Shown: positions 24,836 through 34,154 of the stretch, piece by piece
Numbering within the stretch: the first letter of the stretch is position 1
How the letters are laid out: the number at the start of each line of letters is the position of its first letter
Assembly: GCF_010646885.2 (NCBI RefSeq)
Contig: NZ_CP050700.1
Span: 5,896,001-5,960,000, forward strand
DNA length: 64,000 nucleotides
From: Desulfopila sp. IMCC35008
GTDB lineage: Bacteria > Desulfobacterota > Desulfobulbia > Desulfobulbales > Desulfocapsaceae
Direction of reading: 5' to 3'
Notes under the pieces: model-generated
The model's database searches: none
The model's input: the letters and a program-made list of their open reading frames with translations, nothing else
Told to the model about the DNA's origin: nothing
Made by a program: the position numbers and the translations under genes

Positions 24836-25384
24836 TTAGAGTGTTGGTGGGGAACAGGAGCTGACCATCTCTACTGTCTCATCACCAATATTGCGGAAAC
24901 GATGGGGGATGCGGCTATCGAAATAGTAGGCGTCACCCGGACCAAGGGTGTACACTTCCCCCCCGACCGTAAGCTCCAGCAGGCCCCGGATAACGACACC
25001 GCCTTCTTCCGACTCATGACGCAGCATATCCTCACCGCTGTCGGCCCCAGGTTCGATTCGTTCGTGAATAATCTGCATGGCTTTTTCTTTAAGGTCTCTG
25101 CCGACCTGTCTGAAGGAAAAGCCTGAGCTACCTATTTCCAGGAGTTCTTCTGCCTTGAAAACAATCTGGTTTTTTTCATCGAAATCGATAGTGAAAAAGT
25201 CGGAAAAAGAGATTGGAATGGCGTCGAGAATTTTCTTGAGTGTGGCCAGCGATGGGCTGTTTCGGTTTTGCTCGATCATGGAGATAATCCCGTTGGTTAC
25301 CCCGGCTTTCTTGGCCAGAGCACGTTGGGAAAGGCCGTACATCTCCCTTAGCGCCCGTAATCGTTGCCCCGCATCTAGATCCAT
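24836..25384 (-). CDS. HTH-cupin transcriptional regulator (PuuR-like)
   Basis: 182 residues. XRE-type helix-turn-helix at 7-61 (LRALREMYGLSQRALAKKAGV then IISMIEQNRNSPSLATLKKIL), linker, and a C-terminal cupin barrel (~105-178) with metal-ligand-like residues in HESEEGG and the ending GDAYYFDSRIPHRFRN. This architecture is typical of PuuR-like repressors of amine and omega-amino-acid catabolism, where the cupin senses the amine. It lies upstream of and on the same strand as mmsA2-tpa2, separated by 319 bp, and is the best candidate for their regulator and probably its own. Confidence 0.9.
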   Translation of the reverse strand: MDLDAGQRLRALREMYGLSQRALAKKAGVTNGIISMIEQNRNSPSLATLKKILDAIPISFSDFFTIDFDEKNQIVFKAEELLEIGSSGFSFRQVGRDLKEKAMQIIHERIEPGADSGEDMLRHESEEGGVVIRGLLELTVGGEVYTLGPGDAYYFDSRIPHRFRNIGDETVEMVSSCSPPTL

Positions 25385-25739
25385 TGTAATGCCTCCTGCG
25401 TAAACCTGATTAGGCCTGAATATGGCCTCGTACTGGAAATATCAGCTCATTTGTTTAAAATACTATGCATGTCAATAGAAGATATAAGTCAAGAGTGTTG
25501 ATCAGGCAATGTAAAACAGCGGTTGACGAGAAAAGTAGTGGTCACAGGATGAGGAGAGTGAATTGTGAGGTGATGCTGTAGATGGTGTTGTAAATACTGA
25601 GGTTTGAAGAGTGCAGGGGGAATGTTTTAGAGCTTATGTCCGGCTGGAAAAGGTTGTTAAATATTTTAATCTGGAATGAAGGATGAGCCGGTTGGTTCAT
25701 CGCGATCATGAACTGCCGGTCATTCAGGTAGTTCCCGTC
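25385..25739. other. Gene-free interval between the sulfonate island and yigZ
   Basis: 355 bp. Upstream of the PuuR-like gene I see only a TTGACA (minus strand, near 25472) without a well-spaced -10 and a TTTAAACAAATG motif at 25449-25460. Nothing recognisable lies in 25500-25739. Confidence 0.5.
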
Positions 25740-26378
25740 CTAAAACGAGGTAGATTTGTCATTAATGTTAGATACCTGTACCAGCAGGTTATCACCCTGG
25801 CCAATTTCCAGCAGCCTGGCCTCCAGTGTCGATAGGTGTTGCACGGGAATGTTGGCTACCATACGGACTTTTGCTGCGTATTCCGTGTGGACTATAGTGC
25901 CAGCATAGAGCTGGACGAAGTGCTCAACATTTTTCTGCAAGTTGTATGGAAATAGGAGTTCTATGCTGATGCAATGCACCTTGGTCGTAAATTCCATCTT
26001 TTCAAGGGCCAATTGAACTGTTGAGCTATATGCCCTGGCCATGCCGCCAGTACCAAGTTTGATCCCGCCAAAATAGCGGGTGACTACAGCGCATATTTCA
26101 CCAGCGCCGCAGTGGTTGAGCACATTGAACATCGGTTTTCCGGCGCACCCCTTAGGCTCGCCATCGTCATTCATGCCCCAGCCGGAGGCGTCGTCAGGCG
26201 GTCCGGCAATAAAGGCCCAGCAGTTATGGTTGGCCGTGGGGTGGTGGGCAGAAATGCTGTGGATAAACGACATTGCCTCTTCACGGCTTATGGTATGGGT
26301 AAGATGGCAGATAAAATGGCTGCGTTTTACATACTGTTCAAAGGTGATGTTCCCAGTCGGTATCCTGTAATCGGCCAT
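25740..26378 (-). CDS. yigZ: YigZ/IMPACT family protein
   Basis: 212 residues. The N-terminal IMPACT (UPF0029) domain is clear: AHHPTANHNCWAF, then DDGEPKGCAGKPM and VVTRYFGGIKLGTGGMARAYS, followed by the small C-terminal domain of the family. The biochemical role is uncertain; members are linked to translation or nucleotide metabolism. It starts 3 nt after the stop of the upstream transporter gene, so the two are co-transcribed. Confidence 0.92.
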   Translation of the reverse strand: MADYRIPTGNITFEQYVKRSHFICHLTHTISREEAMSFIHSISAHHPTANHNCWAFIAGPPDDASGWGMNDDGEPKGCAGKPMFNVLNHCGAGEICAVVTRYFGGIKLGTGGMARAYSSTVQLALEKMEFTTKVHCISIELLFPYNLQKNVEHFVQLYAGTIVHTEYAAKVRMVANIPVQHLSTLEARLLEIGQGDNLLVQVSNINDKSTSF

Positions 26379-26381
26379 TGT

Positions 26382-27608
26382 CTAGATTTGAAATCGCGGT
26401 GAACGGAGGAGTGCGGCAAGAACGAGTCCGCAGAGAAAAGCTGCAGCCAGATTTATGGTAAGGGTTATCGTCAACATAACGAGGATGACGAACATATGCT
26501 GGCGGTTCATCATATCGAGGACGGTCAGTCCGAGTTGGGCTCCGGAGAAAAGAAGCAGCACCCCCAGGATCGAGAATGGCAACAGCTGCAGCAAAGAGAT
26601 GGTATGTGACCCAAAAAAGATAGCCATCAGGATAAACATGGTGCCGATAATGAGGTTTGAGCCTCCGGTGCGTGCCCCGAAACGGTAATGGGCAGCAAGG
26701 CCACCGGCACCATGACAGAGCGGGATTGAGCCAAGCAGGAATCCCAGGGCGGAACCGAATGCCATGCTGAGTGTCATGGATCTATAAGTGACGCGTTCGG
26801 CTTCATCACCAAAGTACTCCCTGGAGAGGTCTGTACCGGCCACAGCTGCATTGCCAACAGTCATGGGGATTTGGGGAAGCACCAGCACAAACAGGGCAAT
26901 GGTCAGGTCGGTGGAGGCGGGCAGCCCGACCGGAAACAGCTCTGGGGTGAAAAAACCAGGTGAAAAGGTGCTGAAAGAATCATGGTCACCCAGGAGTATG
27001 CCGCACAAAATCCCAAACCCGACAACGGCTATGGCCGCGGGAAGTTTTTTGTTGTTGAGAAGCAGCAGGGTGAGCAGCAACCCGGTTATGCCTATACCGG
27101 TCCAGATCGGCACCATACCTATCTGCTGCACGGTAAAAAAAGGTTCGTGCAGCCCGGCTGTCTGTTGTGCTTTTGAGAGGCCAAGGGTGAGCATGAGTCC
27201 CTGATTCATCAGCAGGATTCCGGTTGAGAGCTGAACTCCACGGATGACAGCCTTGGGGATCATTCGGCCGATCCAGGAAATGGTACCGGTGATCCCAATA
27301 ATAAAAAGGAAGAGGCTGACCAGTAAGGTCGCGCCACTGACCTGCTGTGCGGTCATGGCTGTGCCGATGGCGTAGGCTCCGATGGCTTTCATTGGCTGAA
27401 CGGCGATCGGGACCCGGAAATAAAGTCCGGCAATGATGTAAAAAAGACCTATGGTAAAAAAGGTACCGACTGCGGACATCCCGTTTACCAGTACCATGCC
27501 GAGGGTGATGGGCAGCAGAGTCCCGAGATCACCGAGGGAGCCTGCAAACTCCATACGGTTGAACAGCATCGGTTGTTTAGGACCTTGTTTGTGGTTGTTT
27601 TCTTTCAC
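26382..27608 (-). CDS. MOT1-type putative sulfate/molybdate transporter
   Basis: 408 residues, hydrophobic, with about 10-11 membrane segments. The signatures of the MOT1 family are seen: EFAGSLGDLGTLLPITLGM near the N-terminus, FRVPIAVQPMKAIGAYAIG, and PLCHGAGGLAAHYRFGARTGG near residue 300. Family members carry molybdate with high affinity, and several are annotated as sulfate transporters. Molybdate would serve molybdoenzymes common in sulfur-metabolising anaerobes; the substrate is not decided by the sequence. It is followed by yigZ after 3 nt. Confidence 0.85.
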   Translation of the reverse strand: MKENNHKQGPKQPMLFNRMEFAGSLGDLGTLLPITLGMVLVNGMSAVGTFFTIGLFYIIAGLYFRVPIAVQPMKAIGAYAIGTAMTAQQVSGATLLVSLFLFIIGITGTISWIGRMIPKAVIRGVQLSTGILLMNQGLMLTLGLSKAQQTAGLHEPFFTVQQIGMVPIWTGIGITGLLLTLLLLNNKKLPAAIAVVGFGILCGILLGDHDSFSTFSPGFFTPELFPVGLPASTDLTIALFVLVLPQIPMTVGNAAVAGTDLSREYFGDEAERVTYRSMTLSMAFGSALGFLLGSIPLCHGAGGLAAHYRFGARTGGSNLIIGTMFILMAIFFGSHTISLLQLLPFSILGVLLLFSGAQLGLTVLDMMNRQHMFVILVMLTITLTINLAAAFLCGLVLAALLRSPRFQI

Positions 27609-27706
27609 TGTCTAGTTGGTACAGGAGTGTTCTTTATGGTAGAAATGTTTCGTGTACCATACCCGATGTGTCGTAAAAAGAACAGGAGCCGACAGGAGTA
27701 ATTTAG

Positions 27707-28096
27707 ATGTATATATGTATCGATTTTGACGGAACTATTGTCGACCATCGCTATCCCGATATCGGGGAACCGGTACCCGGTGCGCTGGATTGGCTGAAAA
27801 GATATCAGCGGTATGGGGCGCGGTTGATTCTCTTTACCATGCGCTCGGACAGGCCAGGTCAGGAATACTTGTCAAACAGTGTTGAGTTTCTAAAGGAAAA
27901 CGGAATTCGGCTCTATGGGATTAATCGGAACCCTGACCAGGATAGCTGGACCGACAGTCCCAAGGCGTATGGTGAGTTGTATATTGATGATGCAGCTTTC
28001 GGTTGTCCGCTCACCCACCCGAGGGGGTTTGCCCGTCCCTGCGTAAACTGGAAGAAGGTGGGACCAAGAGTTGAGAAAATGCTGCTCGGCAGGTGA
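27707..28096 (+). CDS. Small HAD-like hydrolase
   Basis: 129 residues. Motif I is CIDFDGTIVDH (catalytic Asp at 5 and 7), motif II is LFTMRSD near 45, and the acidic motif IV is YIDDAAFGCPL near 95. It resembles the minimal BT0820-type HAD proteins without a cap domain. Substrate unknown. It stands alone, transcribed divergently from the MOT1-type gene and convergently with the PepSY-TM gene. Confidence 0.85.
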   Translation: MYICIDFDGTIVDHRYPDIGEPVPGALDWLKRYQRYGARLILFTMRSDRPGQEYLSNSVEFLKENGIRLYGINRNPDQDSWTDSPKAYGELYIDDAAFGCPLTHPRGFARPCVNWKKVGPRVEKMLLGR

Positions 28097-28139
28097 GTTG
28101 TCCTGACAGGTCGTGCTATTGATGCAATGATGAAAGAAG

Positions 28140-28166
28140 ACAGCCTCTGTCTGGGGCAGAGGCTGT
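28140..28166. terminator. Hairpin between convergent HAD and PepSY-TM genes
   Basis: ACAGCCTCTG (28140-28149) and CAGAGGCTGT (28157-28166) form a perfect 10-bp stem with a 7-nt loop. On the minus strand it is followed by CTTCTTTC. It probably terminates both genes. Confidence 0.65.
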
Positions 28167-28175
28167 TCCTGATTA

Positions 28176-28730
28176 TTACAGATACAACCAGAGAAAGAAA
28201 ATTGGGACAAGGATACCCGCTCCCGTCAGCCATGCTCCCCTTCCTGCTATTCCTTTTTTACCTCGCAGGACAAAGAGGCCTGTGATGGCCAAAAGACCCA
28301 GGCTTACCGCATAGAGGTCGGCAAACCATGTCCACAGTTTCTTGGCGTGGTTGATGTGCAGAAAATTCATCTCGTAGAGAATTTTTCGTGGAATACTTTT
28401 TTCTTGCGTGACCATTCCGGTTGCCAGGTTCACGTTGATATTGTTGTGTTTGACGAATATCAGCAGGGTCTCATCATTGACCTGGTGGCTGTTCTTGAGC
28501 TGTCCCTTTTCATCAAGCAGTTCGAGAATGGTTTGTACCTGGTCAAGGCCTCCAAGATCGTTTACCGCTGCTGGATCAATTTGGGTCTGCAGTCGTTCAA
28601 TCCGGTAATTCGGATTCCAGTCTGCAATATGGTTGACGGCAAGGCCCGAAACAGCATAGATGATGGTCAGGCCAAAGCAGAGATAGCCCAGGTCGCGATG
28701 AATGATATTGTTGATGCGGCGCCAGCGCAT
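28176..28730 (-). CDS. PepSY-associated transmembrane protein
   Basis: 184 residues. One N-terminal membrane segment (LGYLCFGLTIIYAVSGLAVNHI), a periplasmic PepSY-like region of ~100 residues, then two C-terminal membrane segments (LYAVSLGLLAITGLFVL, GAGILVPIFFLWLYL). Conserved histidines in the helices (IHRDLGY, INHAKKLW) resemble heme or metal sites in PepSY-TM reductases. It is 12 nt downstream of the DUF4920 gene and co-transcribed with it. Possible role: membrane redox or metal handling. Confidence 0.82.
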   Translation of the reverse strand: MRWRRINNIIHRDLGYLCFGLTIIYAVSGLAVNHIADWNPNYRIERLQTQIDPAAVNDLGGLDQVQTILELLDEKGQLKNSHQVNDETLLIFVKHNNINVNLATGMVTQEKSIPRKILYEMNFLHINHAKKLWTWFADLYAVSLGLLAITGLFVLRGKKGIAGRGAWLTGAGILVPIFFLWLYL

Positions 28731-28742
28731 GGTTGGCTCCCC

Positions 28743-29204
28743 TTACTCGTCGATCTCGGCCCCGAGGCCGATGAGTCTGATGAACCGTGTGCCTTCTTTG
28801 ACGGATGCGGGATCGAAAGGTTTTCCTTTTTCTTCGGCCAGGTGCTTCTGGTAGGCGATCAATTCCTCTTTCGACATCTTGACCTCATCCACAATGCCTT
28901 CGATTGCACCAGTCCTGCCTGAAGCACTCATCGGGAATACGATTTCGCCGTCGGTTACCTTGACCTGGATTTTCTCATCAGGTCGGTCTCCGGCCACGTA
29001 TATCCAGCACCCTCTCTTGGCACACACCTCAATAATCATACCTTCGATCCGGACGTTTTTTCCCAGATATTGGTCGGGATTATCAAGAATGGTGGATACT
29101 GCGGTGGCCTCAGTCAGGTTGACTCCCTTGCCGTATGTCTTGGCGAAGGCTGCCGGACAGGCCAGAAGGGAAGCGATAAGTACTGCATAGATGATGCTCT
29201 TCAT
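28743..29204 (-). CDS. Exported DUF4920-like protein
   Basis: 153 residues with a Sec signal peptide (MKSIIYAVLIASLLACPAAFA). The core (GKNVRIEGMIIEVCAKRGCWIYV) is an OB-like segment with a CxxxGCW pair, the hallmark of DUF4920-type periplasmic proteins. Function unknown; the Cys pair suggests metal or heme contact. TAGGAG precedes the ATG. Operon with the PepSY-TM gene, so a shared periplasmic redox or metal role is likely. Confidence 0.8.
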   Translation of the reverse strand: MKSIIYAVLIASLLACPAAFAKTYGKGVNLTEATAVSTILDNPDQYLGKNVRIEGMIIEVCAKRGCWIYVAGDRPDEKIQVKVTDGEIVFPMSASGRTGAIEGIVDEVKMSKEELIAYQKHLAEEKGKPFDPASVKEGTRFIRLIGLGAEIDE

Positions 29205-29570
29205 TGGATTCTCCTAGGGAAATTAAATGCTTGTTTAGTGTTTTTTTGTGGCGTAACGTCGCTTTGCGACGTTGGTAAAACCTTATACAAGTGTAACAAT
29301 GTGGCGACGATTATGTGCGGCTATGTTTAAAAATTCAAGGATATTCTTTAACTGATGCGGTTGGAAATTGGGGGAGGCGTCTATGTTGTGTGAACTTTAC
29401 AAGGGTTTTTTTTACTAATTTTTGCTATGCTGCAATCTTCCACTTAGTTTCATTTGTTCATCATCGTTACTGTCAATTAATCCGGATCATCAAAAACGTA
29501 GGTCAGGGCAGTCCATACCTGACGGGACACGATGTGACGGGATCTTAGAATACTGAAAAGGGATGTAATT
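29205..29570. other. Intergenic region upstream of purL
   Basis: 366 bp between divergent genes. It contains a perfect 8-bp stem AACGTCGC/GCGACGTT (29255-29273), a GTCAGG/CCTGAC hairpin (29502-29523) and a duplicated TGACGGGA (29519-29526, 29536-29543) just before purL. No riboswitch or clear promoter was recognised. Confidence 0.5.
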
Positions 29571-32500
29571 ATGGGTGTGCATATCACACAACTGTATCGC
29601 CGTTTGGATGAGGCACGGGCCTACTGTTTCAACGTTGAATCGAGCCGGGAGCTTACCGCTGATGAATTGAGGCGGCTTCGTCTGATACTGGCGGACGGGT
29701 TGCTGGAGGAGACTGTTTCTGCCCAACCTTTACTTACAGGTGGCAGAGTCATTGAGGTTGGCCCTCGCATGAATTTTGCCACGGCCTGGTCCTCCAATAT
29801 GGTGTCCATATGCCAGGCTACCGGACTTGATATGATAACCCGGGTGGAAAGATCCCGCCGTTACCTTGTCCCTGAGGGTATCGACCTGCAAGAATTTATT
29901 GATGAAAACCACGACAGGATGACGGAATGCCACTATCCTGAACCACTGACCACTTTTGAGACAGGTGTTACCCCGGAGTCAGTATATGAGATCGACCTGA
30001 TGACGAAGGGGCCGGACGGCCTGCTTGAAATTCCAGGCATCTCAATGGATGAATGGGACCGCAATCTCTATTATGATTATTTCGTAACCAAACAGGGTCG
30101 TAACCCAACCATTGTCGAGATAATGGACCTTAATAACGCCAATTCAGAGCATTCCCGTCATGGCTATTTTAAGGGCAAGCAGGTGATAGATGGCGAGGAG
30201 ATGGACAAGACCCTCTTTGACCTGGTGGTTGATACCCTCGATGCCAATCCGAAAGGGTCGCTTATCGCCTATAAGGATAATTCCAGTGTTATTAAAGGAT
30301 ATGACATTAAGACCCTGCATCCGGTTGAGCCGGGTAATCCCAGTCCCTTTCATGAGGTGGGTGTAAGTTATAACCTCCTTTTGACTGCTGAAACCCACAA
30401 TTTTCCTACCGGCGTGGCACCATTTCCAGGTGCTGAGACAGGTACCGGCGGGCGTATCCGCGACGTACTGGGTACCGGAAAGGGGGCCTATGTGGTGGCA
30501 GGTACCGCTGGCTATTGCGTAGGTAATCTTAATATTCCCGGGTATGAGCTTAGCTGGGAGAGTGACTATTCAATTCCGGGGAACCTGGCAAAACCGCTGG
30601 AGATTGAGATCGAGGCCAGTAACGGCGCATCCGATTACGGCAATAAGTTTGGAGAGCCCGTTATCCAGGGATTTACCCGCTCGTTTGATATGCGGCTTGG
30701 GAACGGTGAGCGATGGGGCTTTTTAAAACCGATTATGTTCACGGCCGGAGTCGGCCAGATTGACGATCGCCATTCGGAAAAGGAAAAAGAAGAAAAGGGC
30801 ATGCTGATTGTTCAGGTCGGTGGGCCGGCATACCGGGTTGGTTTTGGCGGTGGTGCGGCCTCTTCAATGCTGCAGGGGGAAAATGCCTCGGATCTTGACT
30901 TCGACGCGGTGCAGCGCGGCGATGCCGAGATGGAACAGAAGATGAACCGGGTTATCCGGGCCTGTTGTGAGATGGGCGATAAGACCCTGATCGATGTGAT
31001 GCATGACCAGGGGGCCGGTGGTCCTGCCAATGTGATGAAGGAGCTGGTTGAAAATTCCGGAGGTCGTGTCGAGATCCGCAATATTAAGGTTGGTGATCCC
31101 ACCATGTCGGTCCTGGAAATATATGTGGCCGAATACCAGGAGCGATGCGGCCTGCTGATTCGTCCGGAAAATATTGAGCGATTCAAGGCTATCTGCACCC
31201 GTGAGAAGGTGAACTGTGAAGTGCTTGGCGAGGTAACGGGTGATCTGCGTTTCGTGGTTCATGATGCACAGGACGGCTCCACCCCGGTGGATATCGACCT
31301 GGAGGCCTTGCTGGGCAAGATCCCGCAAAAGACCTTCATCGATGAACGCGCGAAGTCATCGTTACAGCCGTTGTCACTGCCAGAAGGGTTGACCGTAAAG
31401 GATGCACTGTTTAATGTGCTGCGCCTTGTTTCCGTCGGCTCCAAAAGGTTTTTGACCAACAAGGTTGATCGTGCGGTAACCGGGCTTATCGCCCAGCAGC
31501 AGTGCTGTGGTCCGTTGCAGTTGACAGTTGCCGATGTGGCGGTTGTGGCCCAGTCGCATTTTGGCCTGACCGGACTTGCTACCGCGGTCGGTGAGCAGTC
31601 AATCAAGATGCTGGTGGATCCTGCGGCAGGTGCGCGGATGGCTGTTGGTGAAGTGTTGACCAATCTGGTCTGGGCAAAGATTGAAGGTCTTGAGCAGGTA
31701 AAATGTTCTGCCAACTGGATGTGGGCCCCGAAACTGCCAGGTGAGGGTGCGGCTATTTATGACGCGGCAAAGGCCATGCGTGATGCGATGATCACGGTGG
31801 GTATAGCTGTTGATGGTGGTAAGGACAGCCTCTCAATGGCAACCATGGTGGGGGATGAGACAGTCAAGTCTCCGCGAGAGCTGGTTATCTCTGTTTACGC
31901 CGCCATGCCGGATATCACCGCCAAGGTGACACCCGACATCAAGCATCCCGGCAACTCAAAACTTGTGTATATCGATCCGGCAGCCGGGGCCAATCGGCTG
32001 GGCGGCAGCGCGCTGGCCCAGGTCTACAAACAGTTGGGGGATGAAAGTCCCGATCTTGAGAGTCCTGAGCTGCTCAAGAATGCTTTTGAAGCCGTGCAGG
32101 ACCTGATTGACAGGAGGCTTATCAGCGCCGGGCATGACCGAAGTGATGGCGGCTTGATCACAACCGTGCTTGAAATGGTTTTTGCAGGAAACTGTGGTCT
32201 CTCAATTAAGTTGGAGGGGGCTCCCCTGGAAAGATTATTTTCCGAGGAAGTGGGTATGGTGGTTGAGTGTTTACCTGAACATCTTGATGCGGTTCTGGGC
32301 GTGCTTGAGAAGGCCGAGGTAGCCTGTAGCGTACTTGGGGAGACAACGACCGAGAAGCAGGTACGGGTTGAGTGTGGCGGGGAGCGTGTGCTCGATGAAC
32401 CAATGGTGCTCCTGCGATCGTGGTGGGAGGAGACCAGTTACCAGCTCGAACGTCTGCAGGCCGATCCCGGCTGTGCAGATGAGGAGAAGGAAAACATTTA

Positions 32501-33368
32501 TACACGTTCCGGTCCCTCCTATCATGTACCCTATGAGCCGGAGAAAACACCTGCAGAGAGGCTGATACGCAGCGATAAACCGAAGGTGGCGATTCTTCGT
32601 GACGAAGGCTCGAATTCAGACCGCGAGATGACCAGCGCCTTTTACAGTGCTGGATTTGAGCCGTGGGATGTCTGCATGAACGATTTGCTGGCAGGTTCGG
32701 TTACGCTCGATGATTTTCGGGGTATTGCCGCAGTTGGCGGGTTTTCCTATGCCGATGTTCCGGAATCGGCCAAGGGCTGGGCAGCCACCATTCTCTTTAA
32801 CGAGAGATTGCAAAAGATGTTCAAGGAGTTCTACAACCGACCGGATACTTTTACGCTCGGTATCTGCAACGGCTGTCAGCTGTTCGGGCTGCTGGGCTGG
32901 GTGCCCGGTGATGATCTCCCGGCAGAACGTCAACCACGGTTTGTCCGTAATAACTCCGGCAGGTTTGAGTCCCGCTGGACGAGTGTCAAGGTCCAGAAGA
33001 GTAAGGCCATGATGCTGGAAGGAATGGAAGAGCTGGTATTCGGAATCCATGTCGATCATGGGGAGGGGCAGCTCCACTTCCCAGACCCATCAGTTATGGA
33101 GCGGGTGAAGGCTTCAGGTATGGCCCCGCTGGTTTATGTTGATGACGAGGGAACTGCTACGGAAAAGTATCCGTTTAACCCAAACGGGTCACCGGAAGGG
33201 TTGGCTGGCCTCTGCTCAGAGGATGGACGTCATCTGGCGTTGATGCCGCATCCGGAGCGGGTATTCCTGCCTTGGCAGGCGCATTATCTGCCCGAGGATA
33301 TGAAGAAATTCAAGGTGTCGCCCTGGATGAAGATGTTTCAGAATGCCTATGAGTGGTGTATGCGCTAG
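29571..33368 (+). CDS. purL: Phosphoribosylformylglycinamidine synthase (fused PurL-PurQ type)
   Basis: 1265 residues, the long single-chain form. Catalyses FGAR + glutamine + ATP to FGAM in purine synthesis. N-terminal domain (~1-150), FGAM synthase domains with ATP/Mg sites (NNANSEHSRHGYF near 190, TAETHNFPTGVAPF near 275, HDQGAGGPANVMKELVE near 480, and the second half with SAGHDRSDGGL near 850), and a C-terminal class I glutaminase with nucleophile Cys in LGICNGCQLFGLL near 1100 and LMPHPERVFLPW near 1225. It stands alone. This form is known from gammaproteobacteria and eukaryotes, in contrast to the separate PurS/PurQ/PurL of many other bacteria. Confidence 0.96.
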   Translation: MGVHITQLYRRLDEARAYCFNVESSRELTADELRRLRLILADGLLEETVSAQPLLTGGRVIEVGPRMNFATAWSSNMVSICQATGLDMITRVERSRRYLVPEGIDLQEFIDENHDRMTECHYPEPLTTFETGVTPESVYEIDLMTKGPDGLLEIPGISMDEWDRNLYYDYFVTKQGRNPTIVEIMDLNNANSEHSRHGYFKGKQVIDGEEMDKTLFDLVVDTLDANPKGSLIAYKDNSSVIKGYDIKTLHPVEPGNPSPFHEVGVSYNLLLTAETHNFPTGVAPFPGAETGTGGRIRDVLGTGKGAYVVAGTAGYCVGNLNIPGYELSWESDYSIPGNLAKPLEIEIEASNGASDYGNKFGEPVIQGFTRSFDMRLGNGERWGFLKPIMFTAGVGQIDDRHSEKEKEEKGMLIVQVGGPAYRVGFGGGAASSMLQGENASDLDFDAVQRGDAEMEQKMNRVIRACCEMGDKTLIDVMHDQGAGGPANVMKELVENSGGRVEIRNIKVGDPTMSVLEIYVAEYQERCGLLIRPENIERFKAICTREKVNCEVLGEVTGDLRFVVHDAQDGSTPVDIDLEALLGKIPQKTFIDERAKSSLQPLSLPEGLTVKDALFNVLRLVSVGSKRFLTNKVDRAVTGLIAQQQCCGPLQLTVADVAVVAQSHFGLTGLATAVGEQSIKMLVDPAAGARMAVGEVLTNLVWAKIEGLEQVKCSANWMWAPKLPGEGAAIYDAAKAMRDAMITVGIAVDGGKDSLSMATMVGDETVKSPRELVISVYAAMPDITAKVTPDIKHPGNSKLVYIDPAAGANRLGGSALAQVYKQLGDESPDLESPELLKNAFEAVQDLIDRRLISAGHDRSDGGLITTVLEMVFAGNCGLSIKLEGAPLERLFSEEVGMVVECLPEHLDAVLGVLEKAEVACSVLGETTTEKQVRVECGGERVLDEPMVLLRSWWEETSYQLERLQADPGCADEEKENIYTRSGPSYHVPYEPEKTPAERLIRSDKPKVAILRDEGSNSDREMTSAFYSAGFEPWDVCMNDLLAGSVTLDDFRGIAAVGGFSYADVPESAKGWAATILFNERLQKMFKEFYNRPDTFTLGICNGCQLFGLLGWVPGDDLPAERQPRFVRNNSGRFESRWTSVKVQKSKAMMLEGMEELVFGIHVDHGEGQLHFPDPSVMERVKASGMAPLVYVDDEGTATEKYPFNPNGSPEGLAGLCSEDGRHLALMPHPERVFLPWQAHYLPEDMKKFKVSPWMKMFQNAYEWCMR

Positions 33369-34154
33369 ACATTCCGAGAATACCCTTTCTTCCCAACTCT
33401 TCGTTATTTTATAAAAATAATGCCTGGAATATCAATCATACCTCTGCGCTTATTTTTCTAAAATGCCTGATCTGAGAAAAAAATGTCTCTTCTCGGACAA
33501 CTTCCGAGGGCCTGTTTCAGAAGACCCTGTCTGAAAAAACGGATTGATTCTGTTTTAACAGACAGACTTCTGAACAAAACGAGTGTTTATTCTACTGGTG
33601 CAAGAGGGAAATTCGGCTACAGATAAAGTATGTAGATTTCCAATATCTCCGTAACTGTCCCAATTACTTGGGATTGGGGCGGTTTTCCCGGTCTTTTGGA
33701 AGGTGTTGAATAAGGTTTATTTTGGTCTGGCACACGGTTTGCTTCATTAGGCGTGTGGGGCACAAAAGCAGTACCGGAAGTATCGCCCCATATTGCAGTA
33801 CATACCAGGTTTGCCAGGCTTTATCGTCAAGTACAGGTGGGGTGCAGAGACAGATAAGCCTGGCATCCCAGGTATGCAATCTCTCCTCTTTTGAGTCATA
33901 CGACACACCTCCTAAACGTGTCCGAAAGCTCGATGAATACTGCCATTTCCAGCAAGCTGAGAAGTATCTGGCAAAACTCAGTGTTGGAAATGGCTGTTTC
34001 ATTTCTACCGTTTGTAAATTACCTTCTACAACTCACTTTCCTTACCCGGTTCAAGGCACAGCTCGTGTATTTACCGCAGAGGTACGCTCGGTCATGGAGC
34101 ATGAAAGAGCGAAGCCGCAACGATGATATTGGGCAGATGGAGGACGTGAAAAGC
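33369..34154. other. 786-bp region without a supported gene
   Basis: Two overlapping open frames exist on opposite strands (33722-34126 plus, 33664-34002 minus) but neither has a ribosome binding site, a recognisable domain or natural-looking composition. Small inverted repeats are present (TTTCAGA/TCTGAAA near 33513-33535). The region may be decayed coding DNA or hold a structured RNA; I see no clear identity. Confidence 0.6.

Noticed and set aside
33664..34126. Open frames on both strands after purL
   Set aside because: They overlap each other, lack ribosome binding sites and have no domain; treated as non-coding.
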